Origin: Lycorma delicatula
Lineage: Eukaryota; Arthropoda; Insecta; Hemiptera; Fulgoridae
Reading direction: 5' to 3'
Assembly (NCBI RefSeq): GCF_047948215.1
Contig: NC_134455.1
Location: 73,309,689 to 73,373,688, forward strand
Length of the DNA stretch: 64,000 nt
The notes beneath the pieces were generated by a model. It worked only from the letters and a program-made list of their open reading frames with translations, searched no databases and was not told the DNA's origin. Position numbers and translations under genes: made by a program. Below, piece after piece: positions 1 to 10,300 of this stretch; position 1 is the stretch's first letter, and each line of letters starts with the position of its first letter.

Positions 1-290
1 AGTAGCCGTAGTCTACTATGTTAGAATTTAATTGATTTAATTATTTCTCTTCCCTTTTTGTACTTACGTTTGGTATATGTAAGTTATTTTCTATGTTAAC
101 TAAAAACATACATTCGAACTCCATGCTAGAGTTCAAGATTTTGCATTTGTAGCGGGCCTATTCTGTGTTACATTTAAACAGTTTTATATTATTAAGATAA
201 TAAAATTGTTTTTATTACCAAAATTACAAATCGGTGTATGTTGTGTCAATAAATAAATTAATACAAAAAAAAAAATAATAATAAAAATCA
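1..290. other. AT-rich spacer, no gene seen
   Basis: Low-complexity AT-rich sequence with short A and T runs. No reading frame, RNA gene or recognisable element was found. Confidence 0.5.
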
Positions 291-628
291 CTATACGCTA
301 GGAGTCGTGAACAGTCGCTAATCGTCAGTATTCGCTTGTCGTTGCTAAACGCCGCTATTAGCCGCCAGTAATTGTGACTAGTCGCTAGTAGTGACCGGTT
401 GCTTGAAGTCGCTAGTCGCTATAGTCAGGAGTAATCGCTAGTAGTTTCTAGTGGTTCCTAGTTGCTGGAAGTCACGAATAGTCGCTAGAAGTTGCTAGTA
501 GTCCCCAGCAGCAGCTAGTTGTCGCAATTGGTGGCTAGTGGCAAGTAGTTGTTAGTAGTAGCTTGTAGAAAATAGTAGCTAGACTCTAAAAGTCGGTAGA
601 AGTCAAAAAGGTTCGCTAGTAGTCACAA
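291..628. repeat. Degenerate minisatellite of 'gtcgctagtagt'-like units
   Basis: About 340 bases made almost entirely of imperfect copies of a 9-12 base word close to 'agtcgctagtagt' (variants include 'agtcgctagtcgc', 'agttgctagtagtc', 'ggtggctagtggc'). It is more GC-rich than both flanks and has sharp edges. Unit length drifts, so it is a decayed tandem array and not a clean satellite. No coding frame is supported. Confidence 0.75.
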
Positions 629-1965
629 TGTTTTTTTTTATTAGATAATAGAACCGTATTTTATATAATAAACCTTTAATAACCTTTAATGATAAACCCA
701 AACTTGGAATTTTTTATTATAATATAATAGACATAAATTGGATATTCAGAAATTTAGAATTCCACGATTGTCAAAAATTACATTGTTTTCATTCACTTTA
801 CACATTGGCTTACTGGAAATTTTTTACTACCATAAATGACAATTATTATTTTTTATAATTTAATATATTTTATAGACCCTTTATCCCAAACATTTTGATG
901 ACGTGCAGTTGTAACATGCTTGGAAAAAACGACTGCGAAGTTATGTATTAGAATACAGTTTAATCGTCATTAGCAATAATATCTAAGATTATCAATCGCT
1001 TTATAAAAATTCTAATAAAACGTTTATGGTATCAACGTCTCAAAAATAATTGGTGAAATATTACACTCTGATTGGTTTGGGGAAAATTATTTAATTGGCC
1101 AAGGAAAAGGAAATATTTAAAATTGCACTGATGACCACTGCAAAGAGACTTACCTATACAATACTTTATGAAAAAAACTTTTAAAAGTAACGAGATTACC
1201 CGTGTATATATATATATATATAAATGTGTATATAAGTGTGTATAAATGTATAAATAAAAATACGCATTTACAATGATAATTATGATGCAGTGCACTTTCT
1301 ATACACCTAGAAAGCAATTTGGAGAAAAGAATTACAAGAAAAAGTTTTAATTCGATAATTCTGATTGCCCAGCAGTAGTAACAGTATCAGCTTAACATTG
1401 TCATGTAGTTAAAATGATATTTATACATTGAGTTTTGGGTTAGTTTTTTGTATGAATTTTCATTTTTCCCCCTTAAAAAGAAATAAAAAAATATTTATTA
1501 ATTTTTTTTTTTTATAAAAGAAATAGAAATAAAAATATTGAGGAAATGAAAACAGTTACACGTGAGCAACCTCTTTTAAACGTTTTGCCTTCTTTCGCTG
1601 AAAAATCTGATTGACATATTAGAAAAAGTTTGCAGACGATATTCCTCTGTCGGAACTTGGTGATAATTGCATAAAGAATATTTTGTTTGACTGGTGCAAT
1701 TATCTAATAAGCTATATATCTACGATTTAACTGAGGGTTAACGATATTTCTTATCGTGTTTGGGGTTGGCTGGTGTCTCGTGCTGGGTCGCCTGCTACTA
1801 TTTATCATAGTAGGACACTATGATTAATATTCAGATAAAAATTTGAATATTGTCACATACAGACAACTCTCCCTGGGTATGATATCAAATCAATTTCCAT
1901 TTGTAAATGCCCACTGGTATATATGCATTAACAGTATCTTGAGCGAGGCTTAACTTTTAACCGAT
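629..1965. other. AT-rich spacer before the first LINE
   Basis: No supported gene. It contains a short (TA)n run near 1206-1222 and scattered A/T runs. The 5' limit of the LINE that follows is not sharp, so part of 1740-1965 may belong to that element, but no endonuclease coding could be read there. Confidence 0.45.
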
Positions 1966-1971
1966 TCATAT

Positions 1972-4151
1972 ATGGACAGAATGGCAGCTAACAATACAAG
2001 GAGGCGCTCCGTATATTGGTGGACTGCTGAAATTGAAGCAATGAGACAAGAACTCCAGTCCCTTAGGAGAAGGAAACAACGTATTCTTAGAAATAACAGA
2101 GAAGAGTACCAGGAAATAGGCAATAGATACCTCGAGGCAAGAAGAACGCTCAATAAGGCTAAAGAGACGTAAAAAGGATTGCTGGATCAGGCTCTCCGAA
2201 GAGCTTGACAGCAATCCCTGGAGCCAGGCATATTGTATTGTGACCAAAAAGTTCGGGTGACGTATGGCTATCCTCAATAAGACCAGTGTTGCAAGGGAGG
2301 TAGCCAGGTTGTTCCCGCATACAGTGCCTGATATCTTGAGATCCACACCTTGCGACAATAGAAGATTCACCATGGAAGAGCTACAACTTGCGACGAGGAG
2401 TTTGGCAACCAAAAAGAGCCCTGGCCCGGACAAGATTCCCGCGGCAGTAATCAAGGGGCTGGTTCAGAAGGCTCCCTGGGAGATGCTCGAGATTGCCAGC
2501 CACGGCATGGAGAACGGAGACTTCTCCGTCTGCTGGAAGGAGGCCAGAGTGGTATTCCTACCTAAAGGCACCTCTTTGGGGGAAGATATAACTATAGACC
2601 CCTGAGCCTCCTTAACATGATGGGGAAGCTAGTAGAAAAGATGCTGGCTGGCCGCAATAACAAAGAACTAGAAGAGGGAGCCGAAATCAGTCCTAACCAG
2701 TACGGGTTTATGCGGGGGCGATCCACCGTGCAGGCTATCTGCCGAATTTCGGGATGGGCCGACGAGGTGAAGAGAGGCACTTTGCGAACCAGGAGAATTC
2801 CACTGATGCTGTCACTAGACATAAAAAACGCGTTCAGGGCTATTGGTTGTGGTCACATTAATGACGCAATTGCGGCTATTAATGTGCCGCACATTAATAG
2901 CCCGTACCTGCGTACCTCAGCCGGCTACGCAGGTACGTACCTGCGTAGGCAAATTGAATGTTACTTGTCCAACAGAGGATGTCTGGTAGAAGCACAGGAA
3001 GAAACAGTACATTTTCAAATGCACGGTGGAGTTCCGCAGGGCTCTGTTCTTGGGCCGTTGTTGTGGTTGGTGATTATAGATAAACTCCTTCAGAAGGAGT
3101 TTCCTGTCGGCGTCCAGGTCCTGGCTTATGCAGATGACCTTGCAGTCCTCGTAGAGGGAAGGACGGCCTTGGAGGTGCGGGAGAGGGTGTATGCGGCCAT
3201 CGACACTATATACAGGCGTGGTTGAGGTCCAGGGGTCTGCAACTGTCTACGGAAAAATGCCGGTGTATTGCCTTTACGGGTAGAAGAGTGCTAAAACCGT
3301 TCAATATTGACATTAACGGTCATGCTATAGAAGAAGCGAATAACATCAAGTACTTAGGAGTTATCCTCCAGAAAAACGGTAGATACACCGAGCACATACT
3401 CAATGTATGCAACAAGGCAGAAAAGATGATAAAAAGTCTAAACATCATTATGTCATCGCAGAATGTCCCTCGGGCCTCAAAGCACCGTTTACTGGCGACC
3501 ACCGTCGTGTCTTCGCTTATGTATGCCGTTCCGGCCTGGTGGCGCTTTATCGCCATCAGGCGCAATAAAGAGAGACTGGCGAGTACGCACAGGTGTGTGC
3601 TCCTAGGTGTTGTGTCCGCATACAGGATAGTGTCCTATGCCGCCCTGTGCGTGTTATCGGGTACACCTCCTATTGATCTAATCGCAAAAAAGAGGGTGGA
3701 GAGGGCAAAAGGCAAGCCAGAACAAGAGGTCAGGGATGCCGTTTATAATATCTGGCAGGAAAGATGGTCGCAGGAAGCTGTGGGTCGATGGACGAGAACC
3801 CTCATCCCCAACATCAAGCCATGGTTGTCGAGAAGATTTGGTGAGGTTGATCATCACCTATCACAGTTTTTTACAGGACATGGTTCCTTCAATAACTACC
3901 TGCACAAAATAGGCTAGAGAGAAGAGCCAATTTGCAACTACTGCAACGAGATAGATGATGCTGAGCACACCTTTTTTGAGTGCAATAGGTGGGACACACT
4001 TAGACATAGTAAGGCACTCACAGGTATAACTCCAGAGACAACAATAGACTACATGCTGAGAAGCGAGTCAAACTGGAATAATTTTGCTAGTTTTGTTAGA
4101 CAAGTTGTTGTACAGAAATACTCCGATGAGAGAAGACAAGGTGTGGGCTAG
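1972..4151 (+). pseudogene. R1-like LINE pol (RT plus CCHC knuckle), frameshifted
   Basis: The product would copy element RNA into DNA at a nicked chromosomal site. The reading begins with 'VYWWTAEIEAMRQEL', a pre-RT linker typical of R1-like pol. The frame shifts near 2159, hits a stop at 2258-2260, and then reads 'KKSPGPDKIPAAVIK' (start of RT). It shifts again near 2575 to 'YRPLSLLNMMGKLVEKM' and 'QYGFMRGRSTVQAI'. Palm motif A is 'LSLDIKNAFRAI', motif B 'GVPQGSVLGPLL', motif C YADD at 3127-3138, so both catalytic Asp are kept. A third shift occurs near 3220, then the thumb ('IKYLGVILQKNGRYTEH') and a stop at 3915-3917. In the same frame follows a CX2CX7HX4C knuckle at 3933-3983, and the terminal stop is at 4149-4151. 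Three frameshifts and two internal stops make it inactive. The start codon is only the first Met of the readable block. Confidence 0.85.
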
Positions 4152-4356
4152 AATAGAACTGGGTGGACAGCGTTGCTGGTGAGGTCCAGCATGCTGCGGT
4201 GTGTTGGCAGTGATGAGCCACCAAGGACACGGGTAACAGTCAGGTAACAGCACACTGAATACTGAAGGGACCCGGCGCCGCGTCGCGGTGAACTGGGTCT
4301 GGCGTGGTGTCCAAAAGGGCAATATTAATAAAGAACTCTCAAAAAGAGCTAACCGG

Positions 4357-4404
4357 TAGGCCGACCTCCCATGCCGGTATATAGCCGGTAGGTGGGGAGG
4401 CCTA
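4357..4404 (+). repeat. Stem-loop 1 in LINE 3' UTR
   Basis: Imperfect hairpin with outer arms 'taggcc' (4357-4362) and 'ggccta' (4399-4404) and inner complementary CCTCCC/GGGGAGG and CCGG segments. It sits in the 3' UTR of the R1-like element, the region LINE reverse transcriptases commonly use to recognise their own RNA. Confidence 0.6.
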
Positions 4405-4420
4405 TTTGAGTTTAAAGACA

Positions 4421-4469
4421 CTCCCCTGGGCGGCGTAATACCAACATGTCGGTCCGGGGCCCAGGGGAG
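4421..4469 (+). repeat. Stem-loop 2 in LINE 3' UTR
   Basis: Perfect 11-bp stem: 'ctcccctgggc' at 4421-4431 pairs with 'gcccaggggag' at 4459-4469 around a 27-base loop. It ends 7 bases before the poly(A). Position and strength suggest the RT-recognition hairpin of the element; that role is inferred. Confidence 0.65.
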
Positions 4470-4489
4470 CTGAGAGAAAAAAAAAAAAA

Positions 4490-5399
4490 GCTCTGTTGGA
4501 TTGAGAATGGACATGGCGAAAGCTGAGGTATCAGTATGTGATTGTAGATATTAAACGTAACTCATCATGGTGTTTAGTATATCTCTGTGTAGTATTACAT
4601 CGGATGATATAACGGTTATGTCAGTTATAAGGTCTGGAGAAGGTTGTTGACTGTTTATTCGCACATACCTGGTATTTTCCGTTGTTAGAAGTATTATTAT
4701 ATTCATAAAATAAGTCACGTAAACAGGTTTCTGTCAGTGTTGAAAGTTTGTCACTATTATCAAGGTGATGGAGGGTTGAGATTTAATGAATACCCAAGGT
4801 TTTGAAGTAATTTTTTCCAGCTTAGTACACAATTCTACGAGATGATTAAATAAATTTATTTTTCTTCAAATAGAATTGATCATTTTTATCAAAAAAAGAA
4901 AAAAAATTTCGACTGGTTGCTTTCCCAAGTTATCCAAGCATCTTGTAATTTTGTTTAACGTAAGTGATCAGTATTCTTATTTTTCAAAAAGATAAAAAAA
5001 GGATTTTTTAACATGCAAAAGATAACACAAGTATAAGGCCGCGGTATATACTCTATTGTTGTTTAAATAACGATTTAAGAAGTTTTTCTGATGTATTTTT
5101 ATTTTTGAGGACTAAAAGTTTGCGGTTTTAAAAAAATGTAGAACTTTGGGAAGTGAATGTATAAGTTAAAAAAATAGAATTTTGGAAAGAACTAGTTCTA
5201 GCAAACAAAAGTACCTAAAAATAGAGAGATATTTAAGTAGACCATATCACGGTTTGATTGCAGTTGTTCATGATTAGATTAACTAAACTGCATAACTTAT
5301 AAAACAGTTTTCGAATTTATTACAAATGAGTAAAATTATTATTTCAAAACAGCAATTCTTTAAAAAAAATGATATTACGAATAAAACAAAATCAAAATT
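4490..5399. other. AT-rich spacer between two LINE relics
   Basis: No gene, RNA or tandem repeat is supported. The sequence is A/T-rich with short homopolymers. Confidence 0.4.
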
Positions 5400-6330
5400 A
5401 GTAACAAAACCCATCCCAACCCACCTTGTGACGATTCCAGTCGTCACACCACCCCCCCGTTCCGCGTGTGCCAAATAGTCATAATCTGTTCTCTTGCCGC
5501 CGCCTTCGACGTCCCACCGAAGCGAAGATCTCGCTCTTCCGCCAAAAGGGGTGGGTGATGTACCAGCAATCACGCAAATAGCGTCATAGTAGACCGTCCT
5601 ATATGCGCATGTAACGCGCAGGAGTAGTCTCCTATGAAGCGCCTCCAGCAAGGTTCCGTAATTATGAATTTTCGATATCTTGCACCACGCGGAGGAAGCG
5701 TACAAGAGCACAGAGATTATCGTAGTCGCGGTAACCTTACGTTTCTTCTCCCTAGGGCCGACAGTATTAATCAACAGTCTAGAAATAATTGCTAGCAATT
5801 TTTGAGACTTTCTTTTATCTCCCTGAAATGGGGCCCGAACGAGCGGTCCTTATCGATCCAGACCCCCAGATATTTTGTCTTACGAATCTGCCTAATCAAG
5901 GAGCCTAGCCGTTAAGAATGAAATATTCATATCTGATGCGGCCTCTTACCTTAGAATACCATAACTTCGGATCTCGTGGGCGCCAATTCAAGTCACGAGC
6001 GGACAAACGCTCCTTGGCTAACCCCAGAGCCTCATTTTCTCGGTTCTCGACCTGCTACTCAACCGCCCCCGCCACCCCGACCAACTAGGCCAAAGTCATT
6101 GGCAAAACCGACTGCCTCCACCTGCTCTGGATAACGCGAAAGAAAAATCCAGTCGTATGCGATATTCTAGAGGAGGGACCCCAATATGATCCCTGAAGGA
6201 GTTTAAAAGCTACTCGAGAACAAGTGTACAGGGTCTTGAAGAAAAAATCCTCCTATCTTTCGATTGAATGCCATAAGAAAGAAGTGTACTGCATACGTTC
6301 AGTCAGACTCCCAGTGGAGGTTAAACTTTT
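5400..6330 (-). pseudogene. R1-like LINE reverse transcriptase relic (minus strand)
   Basis: Read on the minus strand from 6330 down, the sequence gives a decayed palm motif B ('LLQGSYWGPSS' for a QGS-x-LGPLL consensus). Next comes motif C 'GFANDFGLV' in place of x-A-D-D. The thumb segment 'TKYLGVWIDKDRSFGPH' and then 'LLYASSAW', 'LEALHRRLLLRVTCAYRTV' and 'DAICVIAGTSP' follow, all typical of R1-like pol. The first catalytic Asp is replaced by Asn and the frame changes several times, so it cannot be active. The 5' half of pol and any 3' tail are missing. It lies opposite in strand to the LINE at 1966-4489 and is more degraded, which suggests an independent, older insertion. Confidence 0.75.
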
Positions 6331-6382
6331 GAAGTAATTATACTCTTAGTTGATATGAACCTGGATCCGAGTCAATCACAAA

Positions 6383-6499
6383 ATATTTATTAACAGCTGT
6401 TCAGCTTCAATTTCAATTACTATATTTATTAACAGCTGTTCAGCTTCAATTTCAATTACTATATTTATTAACAGCTGTTCAGCTTCAATTTCAATTACT
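6383..6499. repeat. Exact tandem repeat, 3 x 39 bp
   Basis: Three copies of a 39-base unit starting 'atatttattaacagctgttc' follow head to tail with no difference that I can see (117 bases). The unit contains the palindrome CAGCTG inside 'aacagctgtt'. The flanks are unrelated. Perfect identity implies recent expansion. Confidence 0.95.
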
Positions 6500-6547
6500 A
6501 ACTCAGCATTCCGCTTAGTTTTCTGCACATGCTTTGACGTTTAACAC

Positions 6548-6578
6548 AACTAACTAACTAACTAATTCTAACTAACTA
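6548..6578. repeat. (AACT)n microsatellite
   Basis: Short interrupted run of 'aact/ctaa' tetranucleotides, broken once by 'aattct'. Confidence 0.85.
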
Positions 6579-6599
6579 TAATTCTAAGAATCATTTTTT

Positions 6600-7635
6600 A
6601 GTTAAGATTTAAATTTTAATTTTTTATTACGATTTTTTCATTATTATTTTACGATTAATTATTAAAAGTTTTCACGTAAGCATTGTATCATATTTGTAAC
6701 AGATTTGAATAATCAATTAAGTGTCACCACATAATTAATTGATTATTAATTAAGTGGTTAACGAATTGATTAAACTACAGGAAAGACTTTTGCATGCAAT
6801 GATTTATAAAAAAAAGTAGTTAATTAATGTGCTTCTGCTACTACTGGTCGTTGTACCATGCCCAAGTGGACCAATTAGTATATACCGGTATACAAAGTAT
6901 TCCATACCACACCCATAGAGTGGGTTTGCGTTACTGCGTACTGCGCTTCCTGCCTAATTAGAATAATAGGCTTAGAGACCTGAATGTCAGCTTGACTGTT
7001 GGACATTCGGTCGGTTGGGAGTGAAACAACCGACGACACGGGTGACATTAATCAATCGTCATTTATAAATTATAATTTCAAAAGCAAATCTTCGTATTTA
7101 TAAATATTTAATGAGTTATGCATACAAATTAAAATTATTGTAGATTAAACGAGCAAATCATTTTACATTGTATAAAAATGTTATTAAAATAAGTTTTTAC
7201 AAAAAAGAAAAGAAAGAAAAAAATCAGTTATTTCACAGCTTTTTCCCCTTTTAAATGTACTACCAATGTTTTCTTGTTATTTCAAGAATGAAGGTAGATT
7301 TTCTTTCTTTTATTATTTTTTTGAAATAAATGAAAAATTGAATGCATCTCAAAAATACGAATGGAAGGAAAATCAATCTCAGTGGAGAAATATTTCTTTT
7401 ATTACAAATATTACTTCTAAAATTCTGAATAAAAAGTAGGCAATATATTAAAAAAAAAAATAATAAAAAAATATTTCATAGTTGAACAGATAAAAAGAGT
7501 AGCTTTATAATTACGATTTCCATAAAAAAAACACCTTTGCATAATTAAATTATTTTTTTAATATTACTGTAAGTATAATTTTTTTTAAATTATGTATTAC
7601 AATGCTACATAATTTATTATCACCTACAGATTTTA
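6600..7635. other. Spacer with a small GC-richer island
   Basis: No gene is supported. Around 6840-7060 the sequence is less AT-rich and contains a perfect 8-bp hairpin ('gtcggttg' 7010-7017 with 'caaccgac' 7027-7034) next to a 7-bp one ('gaatgtc'/'gacattc') and the palindrome 'gtataccggtatac'. It may be a fragment of a repeat I do not recognise. Confidence 0.4.
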
Positions 7636-7680
7636 ATCATTTCTGATGTAATTGCTCGTAGCAATTACATCAGAAATGAT
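7636..7680. repeat. Perfect 21-bp inverted repeat with 3-base loop
   Basis: Arm 7636-7656 ('atcatttctgatgtaattgct') is the exact reverse complement of 7660-7680, separated only by 'cgt'. Complementarity stops at once outside. It could be a foldback junction, a MITE remnant or a short hairpin RNA source; no transcription evidence is visible. Confidence 0.95.
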
Positions 7681-8302
7681 GTAAAATAATAATTCTTTCT
7701 GATAGATAATGACTCTTTCTGATAATCTCAACTTTATTTGGGGAATTAAATTATATTTGTTGTCTAAAATTTCTCACCCTCGATTCTCATTCGTTCCGTT
7801 TGTAAAGACGATTTACTGCACATTGAAGGTATATTGGCTGGTCTTAATCCGGTAAATAATAATTTTAACCAGTTTTAGTTCGATTTTAATCGGTAACCAT
7901 TTTATCAGAAATCCAGTATTTTACGATGATTATTTTTTTAAATTTTGAGTGCTATTTTCAAAAATTATACAAATTATAACTGCATTAATTTTTTGAAATC
8001 GTGAATTGAAATTAATCTCATATTTTACTGTTTATTATATTCCTTTTATATTTTGCCTGTTTACAGATATCTTAGTATGAGGATTATGTCAGAAATATTC
8101 ATTTCTAGTTGTGTATTTTTATGAACTTAATATCAATAATACGAATATCATTACAATTTTAATAAATATATGCTACTACTTTATAGATACTAATTTTTCA
8201 TCTACTATTAATGTCATTGTTCATGTTATGTAAATTAACTCTCTGATATATCACATTACATTGCTGTTATATAGCAAGCAATCTAATAATCAGTTTTTTT
8301 AT

Positions 8303-8309
8303 GATATAT

Positions 8310-8355
<46 letters not shown>
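8303..8355. repeat. (TA)n microsatellite
   Basis: Nearly pure TA dinucleotides with one 'aa' interruption. Confidence 0.95.
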
Positions 8356-8359
<4 letters not shown>

Positions 8360-8459
8360 TATGATTTTATACACTTAGGACGCGCGTTATTTATTTATTT
8401 TTTAACAAAATTTCATTGAGTTTACTAAATTTTCTGTTCAGTTAATAAAAACTGTCAGT

Positions 8460-9225
8460 ATATTGTAATTCCTTCAAAGCAAGTTTGGTCAGTACAGGCC
8501 TTAACTTCGGGTGATCTAAGAATGTGGGTTTCGAAGCAGTCGGCATCCACCTTTAAAATACTAGTTATAACTGGTTAACCTTGTACGATAAAAATGTATT
8601 TTTCCCGGTTCTTATCGTTACCCGACAAACACTACTAGGAAGTACCCGTACTTCGTTTCTCATTTTATTTTCAGTTCCTTTTATTTCATATTTTTTATTC
8701 AAGTAACCGGAAGCAGATGCAGCCAGTCAAGTCGTACATGCAGTAACAGTGATTGTGTCGGTTGAGCCGCCGCGCCCCAGCACCGCAGCACCCCTTAAAA
8801 AATCGAAATTAAAAAAAACCCGAAAATTGTTTTTAGATATTTACCTGAAGAGTATTTGCAAGCCCCAATTTAGTGAATATGTCTTTTAGTATAATCAAAA
8901 GATGGGAGGTATTTGTAAGCATTGTTCAAATTTGTCTTACCTTTCTGTATCCCTTTTAAGGTTGAATTTCGAAAAATTGAGAAACTGGTTTTTAGATATT
9001 TACATGAAAGTTACATACGCCAAAAATCAAGTTGATATCTTCATTTCTTAATGAGAAATTAAAAAAAAATTAAAGTTCATTTTTATCTTTTTTTACCCTT
9101 TAAACTCGGAATTTCAAAAAGCCTTTCTTAGTGTGTATTTACACTTTAAGAACATGTATACAAATTTTCATCAATTTATCTGTAGTAGTTTTTGCTGAGC
9201 GTGGATGAATCAGTCAGTCAGGACA
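8460..9225 (+). repeat. Dispersed repeat family A, copy 1
   Basis: This segment matches two other places in the window in reverse orientation. 8690-9000 (words such as 'aagtaaccggaagcag', 'gtgtcggttgagccgc', 'gaagagtatttgcaa', 'gagaaactggtttt') matches the reverse complement of about 49960-50245. 9120-9222 ('tttcatcaatttatct', 'gatgaatcagtcagtcag') matches the reverse complement of 41101-41225. No protein-coding frame is preserved, and a TA-rich stretch follows at once. It is probably a non-autonomous transposable element or the non-coding part of one; class unknown. Confidence 0.75.
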
Positions 9226-9742
9226 TGGTTTTTTATATATATTATATACAGATATATTTATAATAATAAATATTATACGAGTATATATAATATATATTTT
9301 TTAATCTCTTTTTACGGGGGGGGGGGGGGATATGGTCTATTCTGTTGTATCTATTCTATTCTTTTTGCGAGGGAATTTCTCCTGCAAACATCTCCTCTAT
9401 TCAAAGAAATCTTACCACCCTGATCTCGTAGAAAAGTCTATAGACTGCGAGAAAATATGGGAAAATTTAGCACAATAAAATACTGTTAATGTCTTTATAT
9501 ACAGTGCACATCTTAACGGGGTTAACAGGGAGGAAAACTTAGAAATAAGTACCAAACGAGTGGGTTTTGAGTTACTAAAGAAATCGTCAGACACCAGATA
9601 AGTATCATTAATAATAATGAGTGTATATCTTTAAGAAAAGTTATATAATTCTTAAGTACTTTGTTAAGTGTTCCTTTAAAAGTTTTTTCTTCTTACCAGA
9701 AATCTGTTTTTTTGATGATATTTGAATGCAACTGCGATACTT
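9226..9742. other. AT-rich spacer with a G14 run
   Basis: TA-rich sequence follows family A copy 1. A run of 14 G occupies 9316-9329, a possible slippage or assembly-sensitive site. No gene is supported. Confidence 0.5.
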
Positions 9743-9796
9743 CTGTGTGTATGGGTGTGTGTGTGTGCGCGCGCATATATATATATATATATATAT
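9743..9796. repeat. Compound (GT)n(GC)n(AT)n microsatellite
   Basis: GT repeats pass into 'gcgcgcgc' and then (AT)n, a continuous alternating purine-pyrimidine tract apart from one 'ggg'. Confidence 0.9.
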
Positions 9797-9837
9797 TTTA
9801 TATATCTATAATATTAAAATACATTTATTTATATTTT

Positions 9838-9838
<1 letters not shown>

Positions 9839-9893
<55 letters not shown>
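9839..9893. repeat. (TA)n microsatellite
   Basis: About 55 bases of pure TA dinucleotide repeat. Confidence 0.95.
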
Positions 9894-9899
<6 letters not shown>

Positions 9900-10180
9900 T
9901 GTTATTTACTTATTTTTAAATAAGTGGTTTTACTTATAAAAATAAATTACTTATAAAAGTAAGTTAACACAATTGACCCAATAATTAAAAGACGCCGCCG
10001 GAAATGGGAACACCTTCGATGTGTTTCCACTGTTGGTGAGGAACACGCATAAACACAACTGAAGTTATGTTTGTAATGGCGTTGGTGATATGTTCCTTGA
10101 GATAATTTATGTTTTTTATCGTATTTTTGTATATTTTATATCGTGTTTTTTTATATGTATGGAAACTTATGTTATTTAAA

Positions 10181-10203
10181 CACACACACATGCACACACA
10201 ACA

Positions 10204-10297
<94 letters not shown>
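10181..10297. repeat. Compound (CA)n(TA)n microsatellite
   Basis: CA repeats with minor interruptions lead directly into a long TA tract. It directly abuts the possible Helitron-like element on its left. Confidence 0.95.

Positions 10298-10300
<3 letters not shown>

Larger units (their letters stand above)
1966..4489 (+). mobile_element. R1-like non-LTR retrotransposon, 5'-truncated
   Basis: The block holds the region before reverse transcriptase (RT), the RT, a C-terminal CCHC-type knuckle, a 338-base 3' UTR and a 13-base poly(A) at 4477-4489, all on the plus strand. The ORF1 and apurinic endonuclease regions normally found 5' of RT in R1/jockey-type LINEs are absent or unreadable, so the copy is 5'-truncated. 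GC content is clearly above the flanks. No target-site duplication was identified. R1-clade assignment rests on the layout of the RT motifs and the CCHC knuckle; a jockey-superfamily relative is the main alternative. Confidence 0.8.

Noticed and set aside
1032..1295. 87-codon minus-strand open frame
   Set aside because: It is mostly a translation of (TA)n/(GT)n-like and A/T-rich sequence with no domain.
1950..2454. Minus-strand frames opposite the first LINE
   Set aside because: They are shadows of the plus-strand pol reading, which has the conserved RT motifs.
4068..4514. 148-codon minus-strand frame
   Set aside because: It lies antisense to the LINE C-terminus and 3' UTR, has no domain, and runs through the poly(A) as a phenylalanine run.
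9726..9923. Open frames across microsatellites at 9.7-10.3 kb
   Set aside because: They translate TA, GT and CA dinucleotide repeats (alternating Tyr-Ile, Cys-Val, His-Thr).
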